Source: Nocardioides cynanchi (GTDB taxonomy: Bacteria > Actinomycetota > Actinomycetes > Propionibacteriales > Nocardioidaceae). Taken from it: a DNA stretch of 64,000 bases. The translations under genes were made by a program, and so were the position numbers. The DNA lies in contig NZ_CP044344.1 of assembly GCF_008761635.1 (NCBI RefSeq), positions 3,906,001 through 3,970,000 on the forward strand, given 5' to 3'. Numbering within the stretch: position 1 is the stretch's first letter; every line of letters starts with the position of its first letter. Below are positions 50,181 to 58,800 of this stretch, piece by piece. The notes below the pieces were generated by a model. It had not been told where the DNA came from, ran no database searches, and was given only the letters and a program-made list of their open reading frames with translations.

Positions 50181-50539
50181 TTGGCCTGGAGGATGAACAG
50201 GGTCTTGTCGAGCGTGTGCGACTCGACGGTGGTGCGACCGGGCGCCGGGATCGGCTTGATCTCGACCGTGCTGGAGCCCTTGTCGTACTGGAACTCCTGC
50301 TCGGTGGGGGAGGAGTGCACGTGGATCTCGCCCGGCGCGTCTGCCGTCACCCGGAGCTCGATCCGCTGCCCGATCGCGACATCGATGGTCTGACCGCTCG
50401 GCGTGGTCGTGCTGCCGCTGATCGTGACGTCGATGACCTTGGTGGGCTGCGCCCCCGAGGACGGGGTCTTGCTGCCGCACGCCGTGACTGCCAGGGCGAC
50501 GGTCAGGAGGAGCGCGGCGATCGTGGTCAGGCGTCGCAC
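50177..50539 (-). CDS. Small lipoprotein with cupredoxin-like fold
   Basis: 120 residues from GTG 50539, with GAAAGG upstream. The signal peptide ends in a lipobox (LAVTACGS; the lipidated Cys is residue 21). The mature part is beta-rich: KVIDVTISGSTTTPSGQTIDVAIGQRIELRVTADAPGEIHVHS, resembling cupredoxin-like domains (the His in EIHVHS is the most likely metal contact). There is no full Cu site, as the usual Cys and Met ligands are absent. It sits on the outer membrane face next to the polytopic protein it is coupled with. Confidence 0.78.
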   Translation of the reverse strand: MRRLTTIAALLLTVALAVTACGSKTPSSGAQPTKVIDVTISGSTTTPSGQTIDVAIGQRIELRVTADAPGEIHVHSSPTEQEFQYDKGSSTVEIKPIPAPGRTTVESHTLDKTLFILQAK

Positions 50540-50635
50540 GGAGTGGCCTTTCTCGCAGTCGGACCGTCGGGCGCGGCGGTGGAGCCTCTGACAGAATCCC
50601 ACGACGGACAACTCTCCGAGCACAGGGGCGAACAG

Positions 50636-52090
50636 GTGGGCGATCGGCTGCGCGCGCGCGACCTGGCCTTCCTGACCGCGGAGACCCCGTCGACGCCGAT
50701 GCACAACGCGACGGTGGAGGTGTTCGACCCGGGCACCTCGGGCTTCGACTACACCGCGCTGGTGTCCCTGATCGGTGAGCGGATCGCCTTCGTCCCGCGC
50801 TACCGGCAGCGGGTCCGCGAGGTTCCCGGCCACCTCGCCAACCCGGTGTGGGTGGACGACCCGCAGTTCGACCTCGGCTACCACGTACGACGGTCGGCCC
50901 TGCCGCGGCCGGGGTCGCTCGAGCAGCTCCGTGAGCTGGTGGCCCGGATCGTGTCGCGGCCGCTGGACCGGCAGCGGCCGTTGTGGGAGGTCTACTTCGT
51001 GGAGGGCCTGGCCGACGGCCGGGTCGCCGTCCTGTCCAAGGCGCACCAGGCGCTGGTCGACGGGGCCCAGATCGTCGACCTGGCCCAGGTGCTGCTCGAC
51101 CGGGAGCCGGGCCGGCGCGACCTCGGCGCCGACGAGTGGCGACCCGAGCGGCCGCTCTCCTCGACAGGCCTGGTCCTCGAAGCGGTCCGCGACAGCGTCG
51201 CCGCACCTCTGACGGCGCTCGACACGGTGCGCGGCACCGCCGACTCGGTGCTGCGGGGTGCCGACGCCGCCACCCGGCGCGTGGGCTCGGTGCTCAACGC
51301 CCTGGCCAACCGACGCTCCGAGCTCGACACGCCGATCAGCGGCACCCTGTCGCAGCAGCGCAGGTTCGTCACCGTCCAGCGTTCGCTCGCCGACCACCGA
51401 CTGGTCCGCGACGCGCACGGCGGCACGGTCAACGACGTGATCCTGGCGACCGTCACCGGCGGCCTGCGCGCCTGGCTGATGACCCGGGCGGAGTCGTTGG
51501 GTGGGCTGCGCCAGGTGCGGGCCGTGGTCCCCGTGTCGGTGCTCGACCACGACCTCGAGGCCACCTCCCTCGGCACCCAGATCGCGGCCCACTTCGTGGA
51601 CCTCCCGGTGGGTGAGCCGAGCCCGGTCGTGCGGCTGCACCAGGTGTCCTACTCGTTCAAGGCGCACAAGGACACCGGTCGTGCCGTCGCCGCCAACCGG
51701 ATCGCCGGCATCGCCGGCTTCGCCCCGTCCACCTTCCACGCGATCGGCTCGCGGGTGGCAGCCGAGCAGGTGCGTCGCGGGTTCCAGCTGACCGTCACCA
51801 ACGTGCCCGGCCCGCAGTCCCCGCTCTACGCCGCGGGCGCAGTGATGGAGCAGACCTACCCGGTGCCGCCGCTGCTGCCGGGACACGCCCTGGCGATCGG
51901 CGTCACGTCGTACGACGGCAGCGTCTTCTACGGCGTGACCGCCGACCGCGACCTGGTCCCCGACGCGGACATGTTCGCCGTCTGTCTCTCCGAGGCGCTC
52001 GACGAGCTGCTCGACACCGCGGGGGACGCCCGGCCCCGGGTGCCGCGCGGGCGCCGTCGCAGGACGCGGAAGCCGGTCGACCCCGCATGA
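50636..52090 (+). CDS. WS/DGAT-family acyltransferase-like protein with altered active-site motif
   Basis: 484 residues. WS/DGAT family landmarks: PMHNATVEVF, PRYRQRVREVPG, FDLGYHVRRSALP, PLWEVYFVEGL, GTVNDVILATVTGGLRAWL and TVTNVPGPQSPLYAAGA. The catalytic HHxxxDG motif reads HQALVDG (His137-Gln138), so the second His, the general base in this superfamily, is Gln. In known members the reaction is acyl transfer from acyl-CoA to an alcohol or diacylglycerol. Activity of this variant is uncertain; a group of actinobacterial homologues seems to share it. Start chosen at GTG 50636 with AGGGG upstream. Confidence 0.85.
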   Translation: MGDRLRARDLAFLTAETPSTPMHNATVEVFDPGTSGFDYTALVSLIGERIAFVPRYRQRVREVPGHLANPVWVDDPQFDLGYHVRRSALPRPGSLEQLRELVARIVSRPLDRQRPLWEVYFVEGLADGRVAVLSKAHQALVDGAQIVDLAQVLLDREPGRRDLGADEWRPERPLSSTGLVLEAVRDSVAAPLTALDTVRGTADSVLRGADAATRRVGSVLNALANRRSELDTPISGTLSQQRRFVTVQRSLADHRLVRDAHGGTVNDVILATVTGGLRAWLMTRAESLGGLRQVRAVVPVSVLDHDLEATSLGTQIAAHFVDLPVGEPSPVVRLHQVSYSFKAHKDTGRAVAANRIAGIAGFAPSTFHAIGSRVAAEQVRRGFQLTVTNVPGPQSPLYAAGAVMEQTYPVPPLLPGHALAIGVTSYDGSVFYGVTADRDLVPDADMFAVCLSEALDELLDTAGDARPRVPRGRRRRTRKPVDPA

Positions 52091-52443
52091 CCCGGCTCTA
52101 CGTGCCGGCGACGCTGGTCTCCCTGGCCGAGCTCGACGCCGGGTCCATGCTCGACAGCGCCGAGGCGTTCGTGGCCGCCGACGAGTCCGAGGAGGCGGAG
52201 TACGACGCCCTGGTGGCGGCCGCAGAGGCGTCGGCGGCACTCGTCGCCGGACTGGGCGGCGGCCTGCGGCGTCGGGTCGTCGTCGTGGCCGAGGTCGACG
52301 ATGAGCCGCAGACGATCGGCATCCGGGACGTGGTCGCGGTGCACGCCGACCCGGTGGACCTGGGGCCCGGTGGGGCCGATCCCGACGACGACCTCGGGTG
52401 GTACGCCACCCAGGAGATCGCCGACCTGCTCGCGGGCGGCTGA
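52087..52443 (+). CDS. Small conserved hypothetical protein (DUF6912-like)
   Basis: 118 residues; the ATG overlaps the stop of the WS/DGAT-like gene. The sequence reads LYVPATLVSLAELDAGSMLDSAEAFVAADESEEAEYDALVAAAEAS, then LGGGLRRRVVVVAEVDDEP and a tail GWYATQEIADLLAGG. It is very acidic. It resembles a small actinobacterial family that follows such acyltransferase genes. No catalytic motif or membrane segment is visible. Function unknown. Confidence 0.75.
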   Translation: MTRLYVPATLVSLAELDAGSMLDSAEAFVAADESEEAEYDALVAAAEASAALVAGLGGGLRRRVVVVAEVDDEPQTIGIRDVVAVHADPVDLGPGGADPDDDLGWYATQEIADLLAGG

Positions 52444-52488
52444 TCGGGGGAATTGAGCGGCTGCTGCTTGTCTGACAGCATCGCCGAC

Positions 52489-54117
52489 ATGGACGCCGTC
52501 ACGCACCCGCCCCTCCCGGTCAACGAGCCCAACCTGACGTACGCGCCCGGCAGCGCCGAGCGCGAGGCGCTGGCCGCGGAGCTGGTGCGGCAGGAGCGCC
52601 GGCAGGTGACGCTGCGAGCTCACATCGGCGGACGCCGCCGCAACGGCGGCGGCGTGGAGATCAACGTCGTCCAGCCGCACGACCACCAGCACGTGCTGGG
52701 CACCCTCAAGGCTGCAACCCACAAGGACACCGAGGCCGCGATCAAGGCCGCTGCGGACGCGGCCCCCGGCTGGCGGGCGATGTCGTTCGACGACCGTGCC
52801 GCGATCATCCTCAAGGCCGCCGACCTGCTGGCCGGCCCGTGGCGGCAGCGGCTGAACGCCGCCACCATGCTGGGCCAGTCGAAGACGGCGTTCCAGGCCG
52901 AGATCGACGCCGCCTGCGAGCTGATCGACTTCTGGCGCTTCAACGTCCACTTCGCCCGGCAGATCCTGGCCGAGCAGCCGATCGCCAACAGCCCCGGCAT
53001 CTGGAACCGCACCGACTACCGCCCGCTCGAGGGCTTCGTCTACGCGATCACGCCCTTCAACTTCTCCGCGATCGCGGGCAACCTGCCGACGGCCCCGGCC
53101 CTGATGGGCAACACCGTGATCTGGAAGCCGGCAGTCACCCAGCAGCTCGCCGCCAACCTGACCATGGAGCTGCTCGAGGAGGCGGGGATGCCGCCGGGAG
53201 TCATCAACATGCTCCCCGGGCACGGCCACGACGTCTCCGAGGTGGCGCTCGCCCATCCCGACCTGGCCGGCATCCACTTCACCGGCTCGACCGGCGTCTT
53301 CCACCACCTGTGGCAGACCGTCGGCGCGAACATCGCGTCGTACCGCTCCTACCCGCGGATCGTCGGCGAGACCGGCGGCAAGGACTTCGTGGTCGCGCAC
53401 CCCAGCGCCGACCCCGACGTGCTGCGCACCGCGCTGATCCGGGGCGCGTTCGAGTACCAGGGCCAGAAGTGCAGCGCAGCCTCGCGTGCGTACGTCGCGA
53501 AGTCCGTGTGGGCCCGGATGCGTGACCAGTTCGTGGCCGAGGTCGAGGGCCTGACCATGGGCGACGTCACCGACCTATCGAACTTCATGGGCGCGGTGAT
53601 CGACGACCGCGCGTTCGCCAAGCACAAGAGCGCGATCACCCGCGCCAAGCGCAACAGCCACCTGTCGATCCTGGCCGGTGGCCAGGTCGACGACTCGGTC
53701 GGCTACTTCGTGCGACCGACGGTCGTGGCCTCGACCGACCCCAAGGACCAGATGTTCTCCACCGAGTACTTCGGCCCGATCCTCGCCGTGCACGTGTACG
53801 ACGACAGCCGCTACGACCGGGTGCTCCAGCAGATGGAGTCGTTCGCGCCGTACGCCCTGACCGGGTCGATCATCGCCCAGGACCGACGTGCCATCGTCGA
53901 GGCCCAGGAGCTGTTGCGCTTCGCGGCCGGCAACTTCTACATCAACGACAAGCCCACCGGTGCGGTCGTGGGGCAGCAGCCCTTCGGTGGCGCCCGGGCG
54001 TCGGGCACCAACGACAAGGCCGGGTCCGCTGCCAACCTGATGCGCTGGACCAGCCCCCGGTCGATCAAGGAGACCCTCGTCCCCCCGACCGACTACCGCT
54101 ACCCCCACATGCGCTGA
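52489..54117 (+). CDS. pruA: L-glutamate gamma-semialdehyde dehydrogenase PruA
   Basis: 542 residues, an aldehyde dehydrogenase of the 1-pyrroline-5-carboxylate dehydrogenase class. It oxidises glutamate semialdehyde to glutamate with NAD, the second step of proline breakdown. Catalytic Cys in FEYQGQKCSAASRAYV near residue 325, Glu in IVGETGGKDFVVAH near residue 290, NAD-binding IHFTGSTGVFHHLW. Length is as expected for the class. Start chosen at ATG 52489 rather than an upstream TTG. No proline dehydrogenase gene is seen in the window. A 32-bp repeat array follows. Confidence 0.93.
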   Translation: MDAVTHPPLPVNEPNLTYAPGSAEREALAAELVRQERRQVTLRAHIGGRRRNGGGVEINVVQPHDHQHVLGTLKAATHKDTEAAIKAAADAAPGWRAMSFDDRAAIILKAADLLAGPWRQRLNAATMLGQSKTAFQAEIDAACELIDFWRFNVHFARQILAEQPIANSPGIWNRTDYRPLEGFVYAITPFNFSAIAGNLPTAPALMGNTVIWKPAVTQQLAANLTMELLEEAGMPPGVINMLPGHGHDVSEVALAHPDLAGIHFTGSTGVFHHLWQTVGANIASYRSYPRIVGETGGKDFVVAHPSADPDVLRTALIRGAFEYQGQKCSAASRAYVAKSVWARMRDQFVAEVEGLTMGDVTDLSNFMGAVIDDRAFAKHKSAITRAKRNSHLSILAGGQVDDSVGYFVRPTVVASTDPKDQMFSTEYFGPILAVHVYDDSRYDRVLQQMESFAPYALTGSIIAQDRRAIVEAQELLRFAAGNFYINDKPTGAVVGQQPFGGARASGTNDKAGSAANLMRWTSPRSIKETLVPPTDYRYPHMR

Positions 54118-54208
54118 CTCGGCGCAAAGGTGCACGTGTAAGACGCTGACTCGGCGCAAAGGTGCACGTGTAAGGCGCTGAGTCGGCGCAAAGGTGCACG
54201 TGCAAGAC
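54113..54208 (+). repeat. Three tandem 32-bp repeats (array A)
   Basis: Units of 32 bases at 54113, 54145 and 54177. Units 1 and 2 differ at one base near the end. The core is TCGGCGCAAAGGTGCACGTG. The first unit overlaps the last codons of pruA. Confidence 0.85.
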
Positions 54209-54366
54209 GCCGACTGGGCGATCTTGGTGTCTGTTTGCGCCGACTCGGCGGTCTTGCGGTGTCTGTTTGCGCCGACTCGGCGGCCTTGCGGTGTCTGTTT
54301 GCGCCGACTCAGCGGCATTGGCGTGCCTGTTTGCGCCGACTCAGCGGCATTGGCGTGTCTGTTCGC
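54209..54366 (-). repeat. Five tandem 30-32-bp repeats (array B), inverted relative to array A
   Basis: Units begin GCCGACT at 54209 (30 bases), 54239, 54271, 54303 and 54335. Read on the minus strand, each has GGCGCAAA followed by AAGAC or a variant and CCGAGTC, matching array A in the ends of the unit. Every junction carries the palindrome GCCGACTCGGC or a close variant. Confidence 0.85.
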
Positions 54367-54378
54367 GCCGACTCGGCT

Positions 54379-54873
54379 TCAGGCGCGCCACTCGCCGGCG
54401 AGCCACTTCACGCCGACCTTGTTCTCGGCGTCGAAGGCCTTGCCGATGAACCCGCCGATGAGGTCCTCGACCTTGCCCCCGACGATCGGCATGTTGACCT
54501 TGACCGCGAGCTCGATCTGCTGGACGACGTCGTCACCGGACTGCGTGAGGGTCTCGGTGCCGCTCATCTCGCCGGGCTTGCCGGGGATGGTCACGTGGAT
54601 GTCGGCCGCCTCGGGCGAGGCCCACGCCTCGGTCTGCAGGAAGCGGATCTCGTGCCCGACCAGCCGCTGGGCGAAGCCCGGGATCCGGTCGGTGCCGTGC
54701 GCCTGCTCGAGCTGCACGTCCATTCCCTCGCCGTTCATGGAGATCCGGCAGTCGAAGTCGACGACGCGCTGGTACTCCGAGACGGCCCGGCGGTACGCCG
54801 GGTCCCCGAACATCGCGAACACGTCGTGCACCGAGGCACCGGGATAGGTCAGGGTGTGGCTCACGCGCTTCAT
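54379..54873 (-). CDS. DUF2505 family protein
   Basis: 164 residues, a START/SRPBCC-like beta-sheet protein. Features: MKRVSHTLTYPGASVHDVFAMFGDPAYRRAVSEYQ, then VPGKPGEMSGTETLTQ-like sequence (HVTIPGKPGEMSG) and VVGGKVEDLIGGFIGKAFDAENKVGVKWL at the end. DUF2505 proteins are widespread in actinobacteria and of unknown ligand. The start ATG has no Shine-Dalgarno sequence, and CATGAT at six bases is a weak -10. Its stop lies 12 bases beyond the repeat array. Confidence 0.85.
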   Translation of the reverse strand: MKRVSHTLTYPGASVHDVFAMFGDPAYRRAVSEYQRVVDFDCRISMNGEGMDVQLEQAHGTDRIPGFAQRLVGHEIRFLQTEAWASPEAADIHVTIPGKPGEMSGTETLTQSGDDVVQQIELAVKVNMPIVGGKVEDLIGGFIGKAFDAENKVGVKWLAGEWRA

Positions 54874-54898
54874 GCCCTCATCATGCCGGGCGGCCGCG

Positions 54899-55705
54899 TC
54901 ACTGCAAACGGGAGTTGCAGTCCCGGAGCGCGGCGGCGAACGCGGGGTCCGTCGGCGGCAGGCTGACCACCTCGGCGGTCGGTGGCGGCGCCGGGGTCCC
55001 CGTCGACCCCGGCCGGAACCACAGCGTCCAGGTCCCCTGCCGGGTGTGCCGCGACGAGTTGCCCGCGGCCGCGACGAGGGCTGACCACGCGATGGTGACC
55101 TGCAACCCACCCCGGCTGGGCGCGAAGGTCGCCGCCACCCGCACGCCGGCCGGCGGCAGCAGGGACCGCCGGCTCAGCTCGGCATCGGTCCCGACGATCT
55201 CCAGCACCGACCTGGCCGACATCGACCCGGAGATGAGTGAGCCGTCGGCCCGGACAGCCCGCGACGAGAGCAGCGCGCCCAGCTCGGGGGTGCGGGGCCC
55301 GGCGAAGCGCGCCGCCGACGATCCGGCCCGCGACCAGCACGCGGCGCCGGCCCCGGTCGGGCGGGACAGGAAGGCGCCCGGGCTCCGGAACACCTCCGTC
55401 CCCGGCCCGCTGCGCCCGATCGGCAGCACCGACGCGTCCACGACCGAGCCGGCTGCCCGCCAGGCGAGCCGCACCTCGGTCTGGCGGCCATCGACCACGT
55501 AGTCCTCGTCGACGGCGACCGACGGCGAGGTCGCCACGGCCCGGACCAGTCCGCTCAGGAGCCGCTGCGGCGACGGTCCGGACGCGGTGGGTGTGGGCAG
55601 CGACGTCGCCCGGGACCGCTCGGCCGCGGTCGGGCCACCCTCGGCACAGCCGGCCAGGGTCAGCGAGAGTACGACGACAGCCGCACCGATCTGTGTCCCG
55701 CGCAC
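54899..55705 (-). CDS. Putative secreted lipoprotein, hypothetical
   Basis: 268 residues from GTG 55705, chosen because it gives a normal lipoprotein signal (VRGTQIGAAVVVLSLTLAGC); a GTG at 55741 is the alternative. Lipobox LTLAGC precedes a Thr/Pro-rich linker, then a folded part: VVDGRQTEVRLAWRAAGSVVDASVLPIG, with a WSRAG Trp and LFRPGSTGTPAPP-like sequence (LWFRPGSTG). Four or so beta strands repeat the pattern. No family is recognised. It lies divergent from the glutamate dehydrogenase gene, 109 bases away. Confidence 0.7.
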   Translation of the reverse strand: MRGTQIGAAVVVLSLTLAGCAEGGPTAAERSRATSLPTPTASGPSPQRLLSGLVRAVATSPSVAVDEDYVVDGRQTEVRLAWRAAGSVVDASVLPIGRSGPGTEVFRSPGAFLSRPTGAGAACWSRAGSSAARFAGPRTPELGALLSSRAVRADGSLISGSMSARSVLEIVGTDAELSRRSLLPPAGVRVAATFAPSRGGLQVTIAWSALVAAAGNSSRHTRQGTWTLWFRPGSTGTPAPPPTAEVVSLPPTDPAFAAALRDCNSRLQ

Positions 55706-55778
55706 CTGCGCATCATGCCCGACCGGCCGGATCGCGACCACGACCTCACGACGCCGTACGACGTCCCCGCACGGCGGG

Positions 55779-55808
55779 TTGGTACGCGCGTGCCGGGGGT
55801 CCTACTGT
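55779..55808 (+). promoter_or_regulatory. Promoter of NAD-glutamate dehydrogenase gene
   Basis: TTGGTA (55779-55784), an 18-base spacer and TACTGT (55803-55808). GTG 55815 is six bases after the -10, so the transcript may be leaderless. Confidence 0.5.
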
Positions 55809-55814
55809 CGGGTT

Positions 55815-58800
55815 GTGTCAATGACGACCGGCCTGTCGACCGACCCTGCGAAGTCCCACCTCCTGACCCAGGCGATCGCCCTCGCGGAGCGCAGCTCCGG
55901 GAGCGGCGGGCCACCCAAGGACGAGGCCGCCCGGCTGTTGACCGCCTACTACCGTCACGTCGCCGTCGACGACCTGGTCGACCGCTCGGCCGAGGAGCTG
56001 TACGGCGCGCTGGTCTCGCACTACCGCACCGCCGAGGTGCGTCCGCAGGGCACCGCCCGCGTGCACGTCTTCACCCCCGCGCTCGGCGAGCACGGCTGGT
56101 CGGCCGGCGGTCACTCGGTGGTCGAGGTGGTGACCGACGACATGCCGTTCCTGGTGGACTCCGTGGTGATGGAGCTGACCCGGCAGCAGCGTGACGTGCA
56201 CCTGGTCGTGCACCCGCAGTTCGACGTCGTCCGCGACCTCACCGGCAACCTCGAGCACGTCGCCTGCCCCGACAACGAGTCCGCGCCGCCACCCGACGGC
56301 GCCGCCCGCGAGTCGTGGATGCACGTCGAGATCAGCAGGATCGGTCACGACGAGGACCCGGAGGCGATCGCCGCCGAGGTGGAGCACGTGCTCCGCGACG
56401 TCCGGGAGTCGGTCGAGGACTGGGGCCGGATGCGCCAGCAGATCGGCGAGATCGTCGAGGAGCTGACCGCGACGCCGCCCCCGTCGGTCGACCGCCAGGA
56501 GGTGGACCGCTCCGTCGCCTTCCTGAAGTGGCTGGCCGACGACCACTTCACCCTGCTCGGCTATCGCGAGTACCACCTCGAGAAGCACGACGACGGCGAG
56601 TACCTCCGCGGTGTTCCCGGCACCGGTGCGGGCATCCTGCGCAACGACCCCGACATGTCCTCGGCGACCTTCGGCAGGCTGCCCGACAAGGCCGCCGCGA
56701 CCGCGCGCGAGAAGACCCTCCTGGTGCTGGCCAAGGCCAACTCCCGCTCGACGGTCCACCGCCCGGCGTACCTCGACTACGTCGGGGTGAAGACGTTCGA
56801 CAGCGCCGGTGAGGTCTCCGGCGAGCGTCGCTTCCTCGGGTTGTTCTCCAGCGCCGCGTACACCGAGTCGGTCTGGCGGATCCCGCTGCTGCGCGAGAAG
56901 GCCAAGGGCGTCCTGCACCTGGTCGGCCTCGACCCGCACAGCCATGCCGGCAAGGCCCTGATCGACACGCTCGAGACCTACCCGCGCGACGAGCTGTTCC
57001 ACACCCCGATCGAGGAGCTCGCGACGATGTCGTCGCGGGTCAGTGAGACCCGCGGCCGCCGGCAGCTGCGCACCTTCGTACGTCGCGACACCTACGACCG
57101 CTACGTCAGCGTGCTGGTCTTCCTGCCCCGCGACCGCTACAACACCACGGTCCGCGAGCGCTTCTCCGAGATCCTCAAGGACACCTTCGATGGCGAATCG
57201 GTGGAGTTCACGGTGCGGATGAGCGAGTCCACGACCGCGCGCGTGCACTTCGTGGTGCACCCGCCCAAGGGCCGACGCATCCCCGACGTCGACGTCTCCG
57301 AGCTGGAGCGCCGGCTCACCGACGCCTCCCGTTCCTGGCGCGACGACTTCACGGCGGCGACCATCGCCGAGTTCGGCGAGGACGTCGGCTCGACCCTGGC
57401 CCGCACCTTCGAGGGCTCGTTCCCCGAGGCCTACAAGGAGGACTTCTCCGCGGCCACCGGCGCCCTCGACCTCGGCCGGCTCGAGGCGCTCGGCGAGGGC
57501 GGCACCGACCTGTCGCTGTTCTCACCCCTGGACGCCGCGCGCGGCGAGGCACGGCTCAAGGTGTTCCGCCGCGGCGCCGCCATCTCCCTCTCGCAGGTCC
57601 TGCCGGCGCTGTCCTCGATGGGGGTCGAGGTCGTCGACGAGCGCCCCTACCGGCTCGACCACGTCGACGTCCCGTCGTACATCTACGAGTTCGGCCTGCG
57701 CTACGCCCCGGGCATGCCGGACACCATGCGCGAGCCCTTCCAGGACACGATCCGGGCGGTCTGGGACGGCTTCAACGAGATCGACGGGTTCAACGCCCTC
57801 GTCCTCGGCGCCGGCATCACCTGGCGCCAGGCCACGGTGCTGCGCGCCTATGCCAAGTACATGCGCCAGGGCGCCAGCCCCTTCGCCGTGGACTACATCG
57901 AGGAGGCGCTGCGCGGCAACACCGACATCACCCGCCTGCTGGTGCAGCTCTTCGAGGCCCGCTTCGACCCGGGCCGCAGCGGCCTGGCTGCCGACGCCGA
58001 GGCACGTACGGCGCGGGTCGACGAGATCAGGGGCCGGATCCAGCGGGCGCTCGACGACGTGGCCAGCCTCGACCACGACCGGATCCTGCGGTCCTATCTG
58101 ACCCACATCACCTCCACGCTGCGCACCAACTACTTCCAGAACGACCCGAGCGGCGCACCGCACCCCTACATGTCGTTCAAGCTCGACCCGTCGGCGATCC
58201 CCGACCTGCCGCGGCCGCGGCCGCGCTTCGAGATCTTCGTCTACTCGCCGCGGGTCGAGGGCGTGCACCTCCGGTTCGGCGCGGTCGCTCGCGGCGGCCT
58301 GCGCTGGTCGGACCGGCGCGACGACTTCCGGACCGAGGTGCTCGGACTGGTCAAGGCGCAGATGGTGAAGAACACCGTGATCGTGCCGGTCGGCGCCAAG
58401 GGCGGGTTCTTCTGCAAGCAGCTGCCCGACCCGTCTGACCGCGAGGCCTGGCTGGCGGAGGGCATCGCCTGCTACAAGACGTTCATCTGCGGGCTGCTCG
58501 ACATCACCGACAACCTCGTGGACGGCGCGAACGTGCCGCCGCGTGACGTCGTCCGCCACGACGGGGACGACTCCTACCTCGTCGTCGCCGCCGACAAGGG
58601 CACCGCGACGTTCTCCGACATCGCCAACGGCGTGGCCAAGGAGTACGGCTTCTGGCTGGGCGACGCGTTCGCCAGCGGTGGCTCGGTCGGCTACGACCAC
58701 AAGGCGATGGGGATCACCGCCCGGGGCGCCTGGGTGTCGGTCCAGCGTCACTTCCGCGAGCGGGGCATCGACTGCCAGGCCGAGGACTTCACCTGCGTCG

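Noticed and set aside
54113..54366. CRISPR array
   Set aside because: The 32-bp period is too short to hold a repeat plus a spacer, the units change orientation in the middle, and no cas genes are nearby.
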